Assembly: GCF_004784465.1 (NCBI RefSeq)
Contig: NZ_SRRU01000005.1
Location: 186,001 to 250,000 of the forward strand
Reading direction: 5' to 3'
Length of the DNA stretch: 64,000 nt
From: Streptomyces griseoluteus
Lineage (GTDB): Bacteria; Actinomycetota; Actinomycetes; Streptomycetales; Streptomycetaceae
Shown: positions 9,290 to 17,658 of the stretch, piece by piece
How the letters are laid out: the number at the start of each line of letters is the position of its first letter
How positions within the stretch are numbered: position 1 is the first letter of the stretch
The notes under the pieces: model-generated
What the model was told of the DNA's origin: nothing
What the model saw: the letters and a program-made list of their open reading frames with translations, nothing else
The model's database searches: none
Made by a program: the position numbers and the translations under genes

Positions 9290-9510
9290 GGGTGCTGGTT
9301 CTCACAGGTCGGGCGGCGGGGGCCGCCTGTACGATCAGGGCATCTGATCGAACCAACTCTGTCCGATTCGTCTGACGCAGAGCTGGCGCGACCGTATGGC
9401 GGCCGGACCTCAGCAGTTCCACCGGTATCTACCGCAGTTCCGCGCGCAAGAGGACGGCTCTCGGTGCCCCCCGCACGGGCGCGCTACCAGGCGGAAGAGA
9501 GGCACGGGCC

Positions 9511-10797
9511 GTGGCATCCACGGTCACCACCGAGCGGTCGGCGCGTCCGGGTTACGGGCAACTGCTGCGCACGAAGGGCGCGTGGACCTTCCTGGTCCCC
9601 GGCTTCGCGGCACGCCAGCCGTTCGCCATGCTCACCATCTCCATCGTGCTGCTGGTGCGGCACACCACCGGCTCGTACGGCGCCGCCGGTGCCGCCGCGG
9701 CCGTCACCGGGGTCTCCATGGCCCTGTTCGCGCCGTACAGCGGCCGTCTCGCGGACCGGTACGGCCAGCGGGCGGTGCTGATGCCCGGTGTCGTGCTGCA
9801 CACGGCCGCGGGGCTCACCCTGACGGCGCTCGCGCTGGCGCACGCCCCCCTGTGGGCGCTGTTCGCGGCGGCGGTGCCGACCGGCGCCTCGGTGCCGCAG
9901 GTCGGCCCGATGGTCCGGGCCCGCTGGGGCACCCGGCTGAAGGGCTCGCCCCTGATGAGCACGGCGGCGGCCTTCGAGTCGGTCACCGACGAGCTGACCT
10001 TCGTCGTCGGCCCGCTGCTGGCGACCGCGCTGTGCACGGCCGTCACCCCGTCGGCGGGACTGGTCACCGAGGCCGCGCTGACTCTGATCGGCGGTCTGCT
10101 GTTCGCCGCCCAGCGGGGTACACAGCCGCCGGTGCCGCCGCGTGGCGAGGACACGGAGGACGCCGCGCACGCGCGCGTGTCCGCCCTCCGGGTGCCCGGC
10201 GTACGGGTGCTGATCGTGACGTTCCTCGGCATCGGCGCGGTCTTCGGCGGGATGCAGGTCTCGCTGGCCGCGTTCACCGAGTCCATCGGGGAGCCCGGTC
10301 TGAACGGCGTCCTCTATGGCGTCTTCGCCGCCGGAAACATGCTCTCCGGGGTGGTCTGCGGCGCGATCGCCTGGAAGTCGTCGCCCCGGCGCCGGCTGAT
10401 GGCCGGGTACGCGGCGCTCGCGCTGGCCACCTCCGCGCTGTGGACGGTGCACTCGGTGCCGCTGCTGGCCGGGCTGGGTCTGCTGGTCGGCATGTGCATC
10501 GCGCCCTCGCTGATCACGGGGTACACCCTGGTGGAGGACCTGGTGCCGGTGGGCGCCCGGACGGAGGCGTTCACCTGGCTGACGGGCGCGGTGGCGCTGG
10601 GCCAGGCGGCCGCCGTCACGGTGGCGGGACAATGGGAGGACCGGCTGTGGGACGGCGCCGGGTTCCTGGTCCCGATGGCCGGGACCGTACCGGCGCTGGC
10701 GACGATCGTCGTCCTGCGTTCCCTGCTGGTGGCGCGGGCCCGGAACCGCACCGTGGCGCGTGGCGTCGGTCACCGCGAGCCGGTCACGGTGGACTGA
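9511..10797 (+). CDS. MFS transporter, 12 membrane segments
   Basis: 428 aa starting at GTG 9511. The pattern is that of a 12-helix major-facilitator protein: paired six-helix halves separated by a charged loop (about 200-225, RGEDTEDAAHARVSALRVPG) and the motif-A-like GRLADRYGQR after helix 2. The family resembles actinomycete drug or sugar efflux MFS proteins. No neighbouring regulator is obvious, and the substrate cannot be inferred. The 220-bp region upstream shows no gene. Confidence 0.88.
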   Translation: MASTVTTERSARPGYGQLLRTKGAWTFLVPGFAARQPFAMLTISIVLLVRHTTGSYGAAGAAAAVTGVSMALFAPYSGRLADRYGQRAVLMPGVVLHTAAGLTLTALALAHAPLWALFAAAVPTGASVPQVGPMVRARWGTRLKGSPLMSTAAAFESVTDELTFVVGPLLATALCTAVTPSAGLVTEAALTLIGGLLFAAQRGTQPPVPPRGEDTEDAAHARVSALRVPGVRVLIVTFLGIGAVFGGMQVSLAAFTESIGEPGLNGVLYGVFAAGNMLSGVVCGAIAWKSSPRRRLMAGYAALALATSALWTVHSVPLLAGLGLLVGMCIAPSLITGYTLVEDLVPVGARTEAFTWLTGAVALGQAAAVTVAGQWEDRLWDGAGFLVPMAGTVPALATIVVLRSLLVARARNRTVARGVGHREPVTVD

Positions 10798-10827
10798 TCC
10801 ACGGGAATGCGTCACTATGGAGCATCG

Positions 10828-10854
10828 TTAGCACTCATTGAGTGAGAGTGCCAG
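10828..10854 (+). promoter_or_regulatory. CIRCE-like HrcA operator upstream of the FmdB gene
   Basis: The sequence is TTAGCACTC, then nine bases, then GAGTGCCAG. The CIRCE consensus is TTAGCACTC-N9-GAGTGCTAA, so 16 of 18 arm positions match and the spacer is exactly right. It abuts the ribosome binding site (AGGAGGAAG) of the FmdB gene, a position where bound repressor or an mRNA hairpin would block expression. HrcA binding is inferred. Confidence 0.65.
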
Positions 10855-10864
10855 GAGGAAGACA

Positions 10865-11170
10865 GTGCCGACCTACCAGTACCAGTGCAAGGACTGCGGC
10901 GAAGGCCTCGAAGCGGTGCAGAAGTTCACCGACGACGCCCTGACCGAGTGCCCCAGCTGCGGTGGCCCCTTGAAGAAGGTGTTCTCCGCCGTCGGCATTG
11001 TCTTCAAGGGCTCCGGCTTCTACCGCAACGATTCCCGCGGTGCGTCGTCGAGCAGCAGCCCGGCCGCGAAGTCGTCTTCGTCGTCCTCGGACGCGAAGTC
11101 CTCGTCCTCGTCGTCGTCCACCTCGTCGTCGTCTTCTTCGACGTCGTCCTCGGCCGGCTCCGCCGCCTGA
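10865..11170 (+). CDS. FmdB family zinc-ribbon protein with poly-serine tail
   Basis: 101 aa from GTG 10865, with AGGAGGAAG five bases upstream. The first 50 residues form the FmdB/CxxC_CXXC_SSSS zinc ribbon: CKDCGE, then CPSCGG, with the conserved KVFSAVGIVFKGSGFYRND. The last 40 residues are almost only Ser with Ala and Lys, a low-complexity tail common in this family. The biochemical function of FmdB proteins is unsettled. A CIRCE-like site just upstream suggests heat-shock control, and a hairpin follows the stop. Confidence 0.9.
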   Translation: MPTYQYQCKDCGEGLEAVQKFTDDALTECPSCGGPLKKVFSAVGIVFKGSGFYRNDSRGASSSSSPAAKSSSSSSDAKSSSSSSSTSSSSSSTSSSAGSAA

Positions 11171-11188
11171 GAACCCCGCCTTCCCGGA

Positions 11189-11212
11189 CCCTGCCGTCAT
11201 CCGACGGCGGGG
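11189..11212 (+). terminator. Hairpin terminator after the FmdB gene
   Basis: GCCGTC (11193-11198) and GACGGC (11203-11208) pair around an ATCC loop. CCC/GGG extends the stem past one mismatch. It lies 18 nt after the fmdB stop and is followed by a short T-containing stretch. Confidence 0.65.
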
Positions 11213-11278
11213 TCTTCGGCGTGGGTGCGCGCGGGTGATCCTGGTGGCCGGTTTCGGGGGCCCGTTAGGGTGCTGGGC

Positions 11279-12112
11279 ATGGCGAACGCAGAGATCGGCG
11301 TAATCGGCGGGTCGGGCTTCTACTCGTTCCTGGACGACGTGACCGAGGTACAGGTGGACACCCCTTACGGGGCTCCCTCCGACTCCGTCTTCGTGGGCGA
11401 GGTCGCGGGCCGCCGGGTGGCCTTCCTGCCCCGGCACGGACGGGGGCACCACCTCCCGCCGCACCGCATCAATTACCGGGCCAACCTGTGGGCGCTGCGT
11501 TCGCTGGGCGTCCGGCAGGTCCTCGGACCGTGCGCGGTGGGCGGGCTGCGGCCGGAGTACGGGCCGGGCACGCTGCTGGTGCCGGACCAGATGGTCGACC
11601 GCACCAAGACGCGTCAGCAGACCTATTTCGACGGACTCCCGCTGCCGGACGGCACGGTGCCCAACGTGGTGCACGTGTCGCTGGCCGACCCCTACTGCCC
11701 GACCGGGCGGAGGGTGGCGCTGAAGGCGGCCCGTGGGCGGGACTGGACCCCGGTCGACGGCGGCACGCTGGTCGTGGTGGAGGGGCCGCGCTTCTCCACC
11801 CGCGCCGAGTCGCTGTGGCATCAGGCGCAGGGGTGGTCGGTGGTCGGGATGACCGGGCATCCGGAGGCGGCTCTCGCCCGTGAGCTGGAGCTCTGCTACA
11901 CCTCGCTGACCCTGGTCACCGATCTCGACGCGGGTGCGGAGACCGGTGACGGGGTGTCCCACGACGAGGTGCTACGGGTGTTCGCGGCGAACGTGGACCG
12001 GCTGCGGGGGGTGCTGTTCGACGTGGTGGCGGGGTTGCCGGCCACGGGCGAGCGGGACTGTCTGTGTGTGGGGGCGCTCGGGGGGATGGACCCGGGGATT
12101 CCGTTGCCGTAG
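11279..12112 (+). CDS. S-methyl-5'-thioadenosine phosphorylase (MTAP/PNP family)
   Basis: 277 aa from ATG 11279. It phosphorolyses methylthioadenosine from polyamine or SAM metabolism to methylthioribose-1-phosphate and adenine. The signatures are IGVIGGSGFYSFL (phosphate loop), FLPRHGRGH, HRINYRANLWALRSLG, VEGPRFSTRAES and the base-site region VVGMTGHPEAALARELELCY. In the last motif the usual eukaryotic-type MTSVPE is MTGHPE, so the nucleobase preference (adenine versus hypoxanthine) is not settled by sequence alone. The gene has its own short leader and stands alone between fmdB and the SAF-like gene. Confidence 0.9.
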   Translation: MANAEIGVIGGSGFYSFLDDVTEVQVDTPYGAPSDSVFVGEVAGRRVAFLPRHGRGHHLPPHRINYRANLWALRSLGVRQVLGPCAVGGLRPEYGPGTLLVPDQMVDRTKTRQQTYFDGLPLPDGTVPNVVHVSLADPYCPTGRRVALKAARGRDWTPVDGGTLVVVEGPRFSTRAESLWHQAQGWSVVGMTGHPEAALARELELCYTSLTLVTDLDAGAETGDGVSHDEVLRVFAANVDRLRGVLFDVVAGLPATGERDCLCVGALGGMDPGIPLP

Positions 12113-12255
12113 GTCTCCCGGGGCGGGGCTCCTTCCTCGTTCGGGTGACGGAGTTTTCCACAACCGGTGGATGATCCACGGGCTCCGGCGGGATTCCGCG
12201 GGGCGGGTCATCGTGGGGATCGCAGAGCGTTCCCTCGTCACAGGTGGTGATCCCG

Positions 12256-12846
12256 ATGTCCGTGAACCCGAACACCGTCCCCGCTCCCGCTTTCCGTGTG
12301 CCACGCCCGCTGGGGACCGATGCCCCGGCGACCCGTGAGGTCCCTTTCTTCCCGCCCCTGCGGGTGCGGGGCGGTGGCGGACCGGCGGGACGGCTGGCGC
12401 GGTACCGGGGCCGGGCGGTCACCGCCGGGCTGGCGGTGACGGCGGCCGCGCTGGTCGCGGCCGGCCCCCGCTCCCCGGGCGGCGGTGCTCCGTCGGCCGA
12501 GCGGCCCCGAGGGCACCCCGCCGCCGGTCCGGTGCGGGGCCACGGGCCGGGTGAGCTGGTGCGGGCACCCGTGCGTATCGCCGACGCGGCCACGGTGCGG
12601 CTGCTGCGTCCCGGTGACCGGGTGGACGTGGTCGCGGCGGAGGAGCGGTCGGCGGCGGGGGGCGGGCCGGCGCGGGTGCTGGCGCGCGGGGCCCGGGTGG
12701 TCCGGCTGCCGGAGCTGCTGGAGCGCGTCCCGGGTGAGGGAAGCGTCACTGAGGGGGCGCTGGTCGTCCTCGCGGTTCCGCGTGCCACGGCGGCTCGGCT
12801 GGTGGGGGCGAATCCCATGGCCAGGCTGGCGGTGACGCTGTGGTGA
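12256..12846 (+). CDS. SAF-domain/RcpC-CpaB-like membrane protein
   Basis: 196 aa from ATG 12256 with AGGTGGTGA just upstream. After a Pro/Arg-rich N-terminus there is one likely membrane segment (about residues 50-72, AVTAGLAVTAAALVAAG). The remainder resembles the periplasmic part of Flp-pilus assembly protein RcpC/CpaB: a LLRPGDRVDVVAA motif, a V-rich strand region and a final GALVVLAVPRATAARLVGA. No other pilus genes are nearby, so a secretion or pilus role is only suggested by the fold. Confidence 0.6.
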   Translation: MSVNPNTVPAPAFRVPRPLGTDAPATREVPFFPPLRVRGGGGPAGRLARYRGRAVTAGLAVTAAALVAAGPRSPGGGAPSAERPRGHPAAGPVRGHGPGELVRAPVRIADAATVRLLRPGDRVDVVAAEERSAAGGGPARVLARGARVVRLPELLERVPGEGSVTEGALVVLAVPRATAARLVGANPMARLAVTLW

Positions 12847-12987
12847 GCCGTGGCGGCGGCATCTCCGGAAGCGTGCGGTCATATCGCTCGCTCGGGCGGC
12901 GGGATTGGACAGGGTGGCCGCATATTGACGTAGGTTGCGGAGCGCTCTGTTCCCCAGCCTGTGGACGCGACGAGGAGACTCACCGAG

Positions 12988-13509
12988 GTGAACGCGAAGA
13001 AGGAAGCGGCGAGCATTCTGGACGGCTTCAAGGCCTTCTTGATGCGCGGCAACGTCATCGATCTGGCGGTCGCGGTGGTCATCGGTGCCGCGTTCACCAA
13101 CATCGTGAACTCGGTGGTGAAGGGCATCATCAACCCGCTGGTCGGGGCGATCGGCACCAAGAACCTGGACCACTACAGCTCGTGCCTGAAGGACCCCTGC
13201 AAGGTCGCGGCGGACGGCAGCGTCGAGAGCGGCGTGCCGATCATGTGGGGTTCGGTGGCCGGTGCGGCGCTCAGCTTCCTGATCACCGCCGCGGTCGTGT
13301 ACTTCCTGATGGTGATGCCGATGTCGAAGTACCTGGCCCGGCAGGAGGCCCGCAAGCAGGCCCGCACGGGCAAGACCGAGCCGGAGCCGATCCCCGTGAC
13401 CGAGCTGGAGGTCCTCCAGGACATCCGCGACCTGCTGATCGCCCAGCGCAGGGGCACGGTGGACGGCGTGGTCAAGCAGCAGCGCCCGGCCGGGCCGGAC
13501 GTGCGTTAG
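12988..13509 (+). CDS. mscL: Large-conductance mechanosensitive channel MscL
   Basis: 173 aa from GTG 12988, with GAGGAG about 12 nt upstream. MscL opens under membrane tension to release solutes during hypo-osmotic shock. The first helix FKAFLMRGNVIDLAVAVVIGAAFTNIVNS is highly conserved. The second helix (LSFLITAAVVYFLMVMPM) and the cytoplasmic EIRDLL-like helix (LQDIRDLLIAQR) follow. A periplasmic loop with a Cys pair (SSCLKDPCK) is longer than in E. coli but common in Streptomyces. It is followed closely by a small convergent gene. Confidence 0.95.
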   Translation: MNAKKEAASILDGFKAFLMRGNVIDLAVAVVIGAAFTNIVNSVVKGIINPLVGAIGTKNLDHYSSCLKDPCKVAADGSVESGVPIMWGSVAGAALSFLITAAVVYFLMVMPMSKYLARQEARKQARTGKTEPEPIPVTELEVLQDIRDLLIAQRRGTVDGVVKQQRPAGPDVR

Positions 13510-13528
13510 CGGGAGCCCTCCGTACCGT

Positions 13529-13705
13529 TCAGAGGTGGTGGGGCGGCTTCTCGTCGAGGAAGCGCCTGAGGTCGGCGGCGCTGTCGCCGGCCGGACGCTC
13601 GCCCCACCCCCGGTCGGTGTCGTCCGAGGACTGCTGGTTCAGCGGGTCGTCGAAGACGAGCGCGGCCTTCGGGTCGCGCGGCTCGGGTGCGGGGGCGTCA
13701 CTCAT
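13529..13705 (-). CDS. Small acidic hypothetical protein (58 aa)
   Basis: 58 aa from ATG 13705. It is rich in Asp/Glu/Pro and has no membrane segment or cysteine. The sequence MSDAPAPEPRDPKAALVFDD then a hydrophilic middle and ADLRRFLDEKPPHHL looks like a small conserved actinomycete protein of unknown role. It is convergent with mscL (19-bp gap) and divergent from the flavin reductase gene. Support is codon pattern and context only. Confidence 0.6.
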   Translation of the reverse strand: MSDAPAPEPRDPKAALVFDDPLNQQSSDDTDRGWGERPAGDSAADLRRFLDEKPPHHL

Positions 13706-13778
13706 GTCTCCAGGGTACGGTCCGCCGCCCGGCACACTTCGGCGCCCGCCGAACGGACCCGTTCCTAGGCTCGTCCCC

Positions 13779-14399
13779 ATGAGCAGTCACACGGCGATCG
13801 AGCCGAGCATCCTCTACTTCGGCACCCCGGTGGTGCTGCTGTCCACGGAGAACGAGGACGGCACCTTCAACCTCGCCCCCATGTCCTCGGCGTGGGCGCT
13901 GGGCCGCACGGTCGTCCTCGGCCTGGGCCGCGAGGGCCAGACCGCGAGCAACCTCCTCGCCCGCCCCGACCTGGTCATCAATCTCCCCGCCCCGCACCAG
14001 TGGCCCGCGGTGGAGCGCCTGGCCCCCCTGACCGGCCGCGACCCGGTCCCCCCGACGAAGGCGGCCGGCTGCCGCTTCGAACCGGCCAAGTTCGCCGCGG
14101 CGGGCCTTCGCGAAGAGCCCTCCCACACCGTCCGCCCGCCCCGCGTAGCCGAGTGCCCCCTCCACCTGGAGGCCCGCGCCGAACGCATCCGCCCCGACCT
14201 CTCCGGCGACTGCGTCATCGTCGAGACGACCGTCCTGAAAGTCCACGCGGCCCCCGAGTTGCTGATCCCCGGCACCCATCACATAGACCCCGCCGCCTGG
14301 AGCCCGCTGATCTACAACTTCCGCCACTACTTCGGCCTGGGCCCGGAACTGGGCAGTTCCTACCGCACGGAGACACCGCGCGCGGCCGGTGTCGGCTGA
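13779..14399 (+). CDS. Flavin reductase family protein (FMN-binding split barrel)
   Basis: 206 aa from ATG 13779. The N-terminal YFGTPVVLLSTENEDGTFNLAPMSSAWALG and the VINLPAPHQW segment match the split-barrel flavin reductase/DIM6-NTAB fold that binds FMN and reduces it with NAD(P)H. There is no oxygenase partner next door, so it may act alone or have another use of bound flavin. It is transcribed away from the small acidic gene, across a 73-bp intergenic gap. Confidence 0.8.
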   Translation: MSSHTAIEPSILYFGTPVVLLSTENEDGTFNLAPMSSAWALGRTVVLGLGREGQTASNLLARPDLVINLPAPHQWPAVERLAPLTGRDPVPPTKAAGCRFEPAKFAAAGLREEPSHTVRPPRVAECPLHLEARAERIRPDLSGDCVIVETTVLKVHAAPELLIPGTHHIDPAAWSPLIYNFRHYFGLGPELGSSYRTETPRAAGVG

Positions 14400-14607
14400 G
14401 AAGGGTGTACCGGGGGAGGTAGGGGAGGAAGAGGCGCAAGGGGGCGGAAAAGCCTTGGCGCGCACGGCATTTCGGTCGCCGACCGGGAACTCTTCGGCCG
14501 TGCCCGGCGTTTACCCCAGTACGTTTCTCGGTTCCCGGACACGATGTCCGACCGAGGGGCTACGGTATGCACCCACCAGGTGACATGCAGCGACGCCGGG
14601 AGACACC

Positions 14608-15354
14608 TTGAGCGTTCCGTACGAGACGGCGGAGTACGAGTCCGCCCAGTCGCCCGAGTCTCCGGAGGAGCACCTCGCGCGACTCCTCGGCCGTGCCCTG
14701 AACTCGTTCGAGCTGCCCGACGAGGTGATAAGAGACCTGGACTGCGCGCTGGCGCACGACAGTTCGCTGCACTCCGCGCACCACAGCGCGGGGCTGCACC
14801 GCGAGACGTACCGGCACACCTGGCTGCTCGCGGACGGCTCCGCCGTCACCCTCTGGGAGCTGGCGCACAACACCGCGCCGGGCGAGGAGGCCCAGCACGA
14901 GGTGTACCTCGACGAGGAGGAGCTGCACACCGCCACGGCCCGGCTGGCCCTGCCGTACGACACCTCGGACTTCGAGCTGCCGGTGCTGACCGAGCTGGGT
15001 GCGGTGCCCGAGCCCCGGCACGCGTACGTGGCGGACAACTCCCCCGACCACGCCCGCAGGCTGCTGCGCCGGGCGGAGAACCCGGACCGTCCCGGCAAGG
15101 AGCTGGCGGCGCTGCTGGCCACGGCGGAGGCGCACGAGATCACCCAGGCGTTCGGCCGTCCCGGCCGGACCGCGCGGGCCGGGGTGAGCTTCGCGCTGTA
15201 CGAGCACGCGTTCCTGCTGCGGGACGGGCGGGAGGTCTCCCTGTGGGAGGTCGAGCACACCGCGACCCCCGACGGCCGTCACATGTGCGAGGTGTACACC
15301 ACCCCGGAGGCGGCCCGCGAGGCCATGGAGCACCGCGCGGCCCGGCACGGCTGA
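14608..15354 (+). CDS. DUF6227 family protein with internal duplication
   Basis: 248 aa from TTG 14608, with GGGAG six bases upstream. It is a soluble, acidic protein without a known function; the name is from memory of the Streptomyces family. The two halves share a pattern: TWLLADGSAVTLWELAHN...HEVYLDEEEL near residues 70-110, and AFLLRDGREVSLWEVEHT...CEVYTTPEAA near 200-235. This implies an ancient duplication. It is convergent with the fructose PTS operon, with a very strong hairpin between. Confidence 0.7.
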   Translation: MSVPYETAEYESAQSPESPEEHLARLLGRALNSFELPDEVIRDLDCALAHDSSLHSAHHSAGLHRETYRHTWLLADGSAVTLWELAHNTAPGEEAQHEVYLDEEELHTATARLALPYDTSDFELPVLTELGAVPEPRHAYVADNSPDHARRLLRRAENPDRPGKELAALLATAEAHEITQAFGRPGRTARAGVSFALYEHAFLLRDGREVSLWEVEHTATPDGRHMCEVYTTPEAAREAMEHRAARHG

Positions 15355-15386
15355 CGTCCCGGCACGGCTGACGGCCCCCGACGCAC

Positions 15387-15420
15387 CGCGTCCCCCCGGC
15401 GAGTTCGCCGGGGGGACGCG
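15387..15420. terminator. Strong bidirectional terminator hairpin
   Basis: A 16-bp perfect stem (15387-15402 with 15405-15420; arm CGCGTCCCCCCGGCGA) around a minimal loop. It lies between the convergent DUF6227 gene and fruA. Confidence 0.85.
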
Positions 15421-15446
15421 ACCGTGGGGACGGGGCCAGAGGATGC

Positions 15447-17537
15447 TCAGGCGGCCACCGGCTGCTCGCTCTCCTTCTCCCCCGCCGCCGCGCCCTCGGC
15501 CGAACCGGCGGCCGGGGTGCCCTGGGCCGGGTTGCGCATGCCCTTGAGGACCACCACCAGGGCGGTGCTGACGCAGACGCCCGCGGCGATGGCGAGGAGG
15601 TAGAGGAACGGGTTGCCGATCAGCGGGACCACGAAGATGCCGCCGTGCGGAGCGCGCAGCGTGGCGTCGAACATCATCGACAGCGCGCCGGTGACCGCGC
15701 CGCCCGCCATCGCGGACGGGATGACCCTGAGCGGGTCGGCCGCGGCGAAGGGGATCGCGCCCTCGGTGATGAAGGAGGCGCCCAGCACCCAGGCGGCCTT
15801 GCCGTTCTCGCGCTCGGCCGGGGTGAAGAGCTTGCCGCGCACGGTGGTGGCCAGGGCCATCGCCAGCGGCGGGACCATACCGGCGGCCATCACCGCGGCC
15901 ATGATCTTCATCGCGGAGTCACTGGGACTGGCGACGGCGATCCCGGCGGTGGCGAAGGTGTAGGCCACCTTGTTGACCGGGCCGCCCAGGTCGAAGCACA
16001 TCATCAGGCCGAGGAGGGCGCCGAGCAGGACGGCGTTGGTGCCGGTGAGGCCGTTCAGCCAGTCGGTCATGCCCTTCTGGGCGGCGGCGATGGGCTTGCC
16101 GATCACCACGAACATCAGGAAGCCGACGACCGCCGAGGAGATCAGCGGAATCACCACCACCGGCATGATGCCGCGCATGGCCGCCGGTATGTTCACCCGC
16201 TGGATCGCCAGCACCACACCACCGGCGATCAGACCGGCCGCGAGGCCGCCGAGGAAGCCCGCGTTGATGCTGAGCGAGATCGCGCCGCCGACGAAGCCGG
16301 GGACGAGGCCGGGCCGGTCGGCCATGCCGTAGGCGATGTACCCGGCGAGCACCGGGATCAGGAACTTGAACGCCATGCCGCCGATCTGGAACAGCAGCGC
16401 GCCCCAGCTGTCGGACTGGGTCCACACGAAGTGGTCCATGACGGAGGGCGCCTTGTTCACCGTCCAGCCGCCGATGGCGAAGCCCAGGGCGATGAGCAGA
16501 CCGCCCGCCGCGACGAAGGGCACCATGTAACTGACGCCGGACATCAGCCACTTGCGCAGCTTGGTGCCGTAGCCCTCGGTGGAGTCCCCCGCGCGTTCGA
16601 CGGGGGTAGTCGCCGCACCGGCGGGGGCGGTCTTCTCGCCGCGTTCGGCCTTGGCGCGGACCTCGGAGATGAGTTCGGCGGGGCGGTTGATGCCCGCCTT
16701 CACGCCGACGTCCACCGTGGGCTTGCCGGCGAACCGGTCCTTCTCGCGCACCGGCACGTCGTGGGCGAAGACCACGCCGTCCGCCGCCGCGATCACCGCC
16801 GGGTCGAGCCGGGTGAACCCCGCCGAGCCCTGCGTCTCGACGGTCACCTCGACGCCCGCCTCCCGGCCGGCGTTCTCCAGCGACTCGGCGGCCATGTAGG
16901 TGTGGGCGATGCCGGTGGGGCAGGAGGTGACGGCGACGACGCGGAACGGGCGCGCTTCCGTGGCCTCGGCCTCGGGGGTCTTCGGGGTCGTACTGCCCGC
17001 CGCGGCGCCGGCGGAGGCCGCCGCCGGCGCCGCGGCGGTGTCCTTGTCGGCCCCCGCGCCGGAGGCGGCCGCACGCTCGGCAGCCTCGGCCGGAGTCACG
17101 TCCCCGCGCACCAGCGCCGCCGCCGTCTCCGGGTCGGACACCCCCCGCAGCGCGTCCGTGAACTCGGCGTTCATGAGCTGCCGGGCCAGCGAGGAGAGGA
17201 TCGTGAGGTGGGCGTCGTCCGCCCCGGCCGGGGCCGCGATCAGGAAGATCAGGTCGGCCGGGCCGTCCGCCGCGCCGAAGTCGATCCCGGCCGCGCTGCG
17301 CCCGAAGGCGAGCGTCGGCTCGGTGACGTGCTCACTGCGGCAGTGCGGGATGCCGATGCCGCCGTCGAGACCGGTCGGCATCTGGGCCTCACGGGCGGCC
17401 ACGTCGGCGAGGAAGCCGTCCAGGTCGGTCACCCGCCCCGTCGCCACCATGCGCTCGGCGAGGGCACGCGCCGCCGCTTCCTTGCTCTCGGCGGACAGGT
17501 CGAGGTCGACCAGGTCCGCGGTGATCATCTCGCTCAT
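15447..17537 (-). CDS. fruA: PTS fructose transporter subunit IIABC
   Basis: 696 aa from ATG 17537. This fusion imports fructose and phosphorylates it to fructose-1-phosphate. The IIA domain (about 1-150) has the phospho-accepting His65 in GIGIPHC. An Ala-rich linker (about 150-195) leads to IIB (about 197-300), with active Cys206 in VAVTSCPTGIAHTYMAAE. The membrane IIC domain fills the remainder, with GINRPAELI before it and the GPVNKVAY and LRAPHGGIFV loops. It is the last gene of fruR-fruK-fruA, 121 bp after fruK. No HPr domain is fused, so general PTS proteins must be supplied from elsewhere. Confidence 0.95.
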   Translation of the reverse strand: MSEMITADLVDLDLSAESKEAAARALAERMVATGRVTDLDGFLADVAAREAQMPTGLDGGIGIPHCRSEHVTEPTLAFGRSAAGIDFGAADGPADLIFLIAAPAGADDAHLTILSSLARQLMNAEFTDALRGVSDPETAAALVRGDVTPAEAAERAAASGAGADKDTAAAPAAASAGAAAGSTTPKTPEAEATEARPFRVVAVTSCPTGIAHTYMAAESLENAGREAGVEVTVETQGSAGFTRLDPAVIAAADGVVFAHDVPVREKDRFAGKPTVDVGVKAGINRPAELISEVRAKAERGEKTAPAGAATTPVERAGDSTEGYGTKLRKWLMSGVSYMVPFVAAGGLLIALGFAIGGWTVNKAPSVMDHFVWTQSDSWGALLFQIGGMAFKFLIPVLAGYIAYGMADRPGLVPGFVGGAISLSINAGFLGGLAAGLIAGGVVLAIQRVNIPAAMRGIMPVVVIPLISSAVVGFLMFVVIGKPIAAAQKGMTDWLNGLTGTNAVLLGALLGLMMCFDLGGPVNKVAYTFATAGIAVASPSDSAMKIMAAVMAAGMVPPLAMALATTVRGKLFTPAERENGKAAWVLGASFITEGAIPFAAADPLRVIPSAMAGGAVTGALSMMFDATLRAPHGGIFVVPLIGNPFLYLLAIAAGVCVSTALVVVLKGMRNPAQGTPAAGSAEGAAAGEKESEQPVAA

Positions 17538-17658
17538 CGCGGGCTCCTTTGCTCGCGTATCGCCCTGCTGTGTGGGGTGGGCGCACCGTGGATGGGGACG
17601 TGGGGATGGGGACAGGGGGCGGCGGACCACCGGAGCGGGCCGTGCACGACACCGGCTC

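Noticed and set aside
12145..12185. DnaA-box-like TTTTCCACA and a GTGGATGATCCAC palindrome
   Set aside because: A single imperfect 9-mer without a cluster of boxes, AT-rich region or dnaA/dnaN neighbours does not support an origin.
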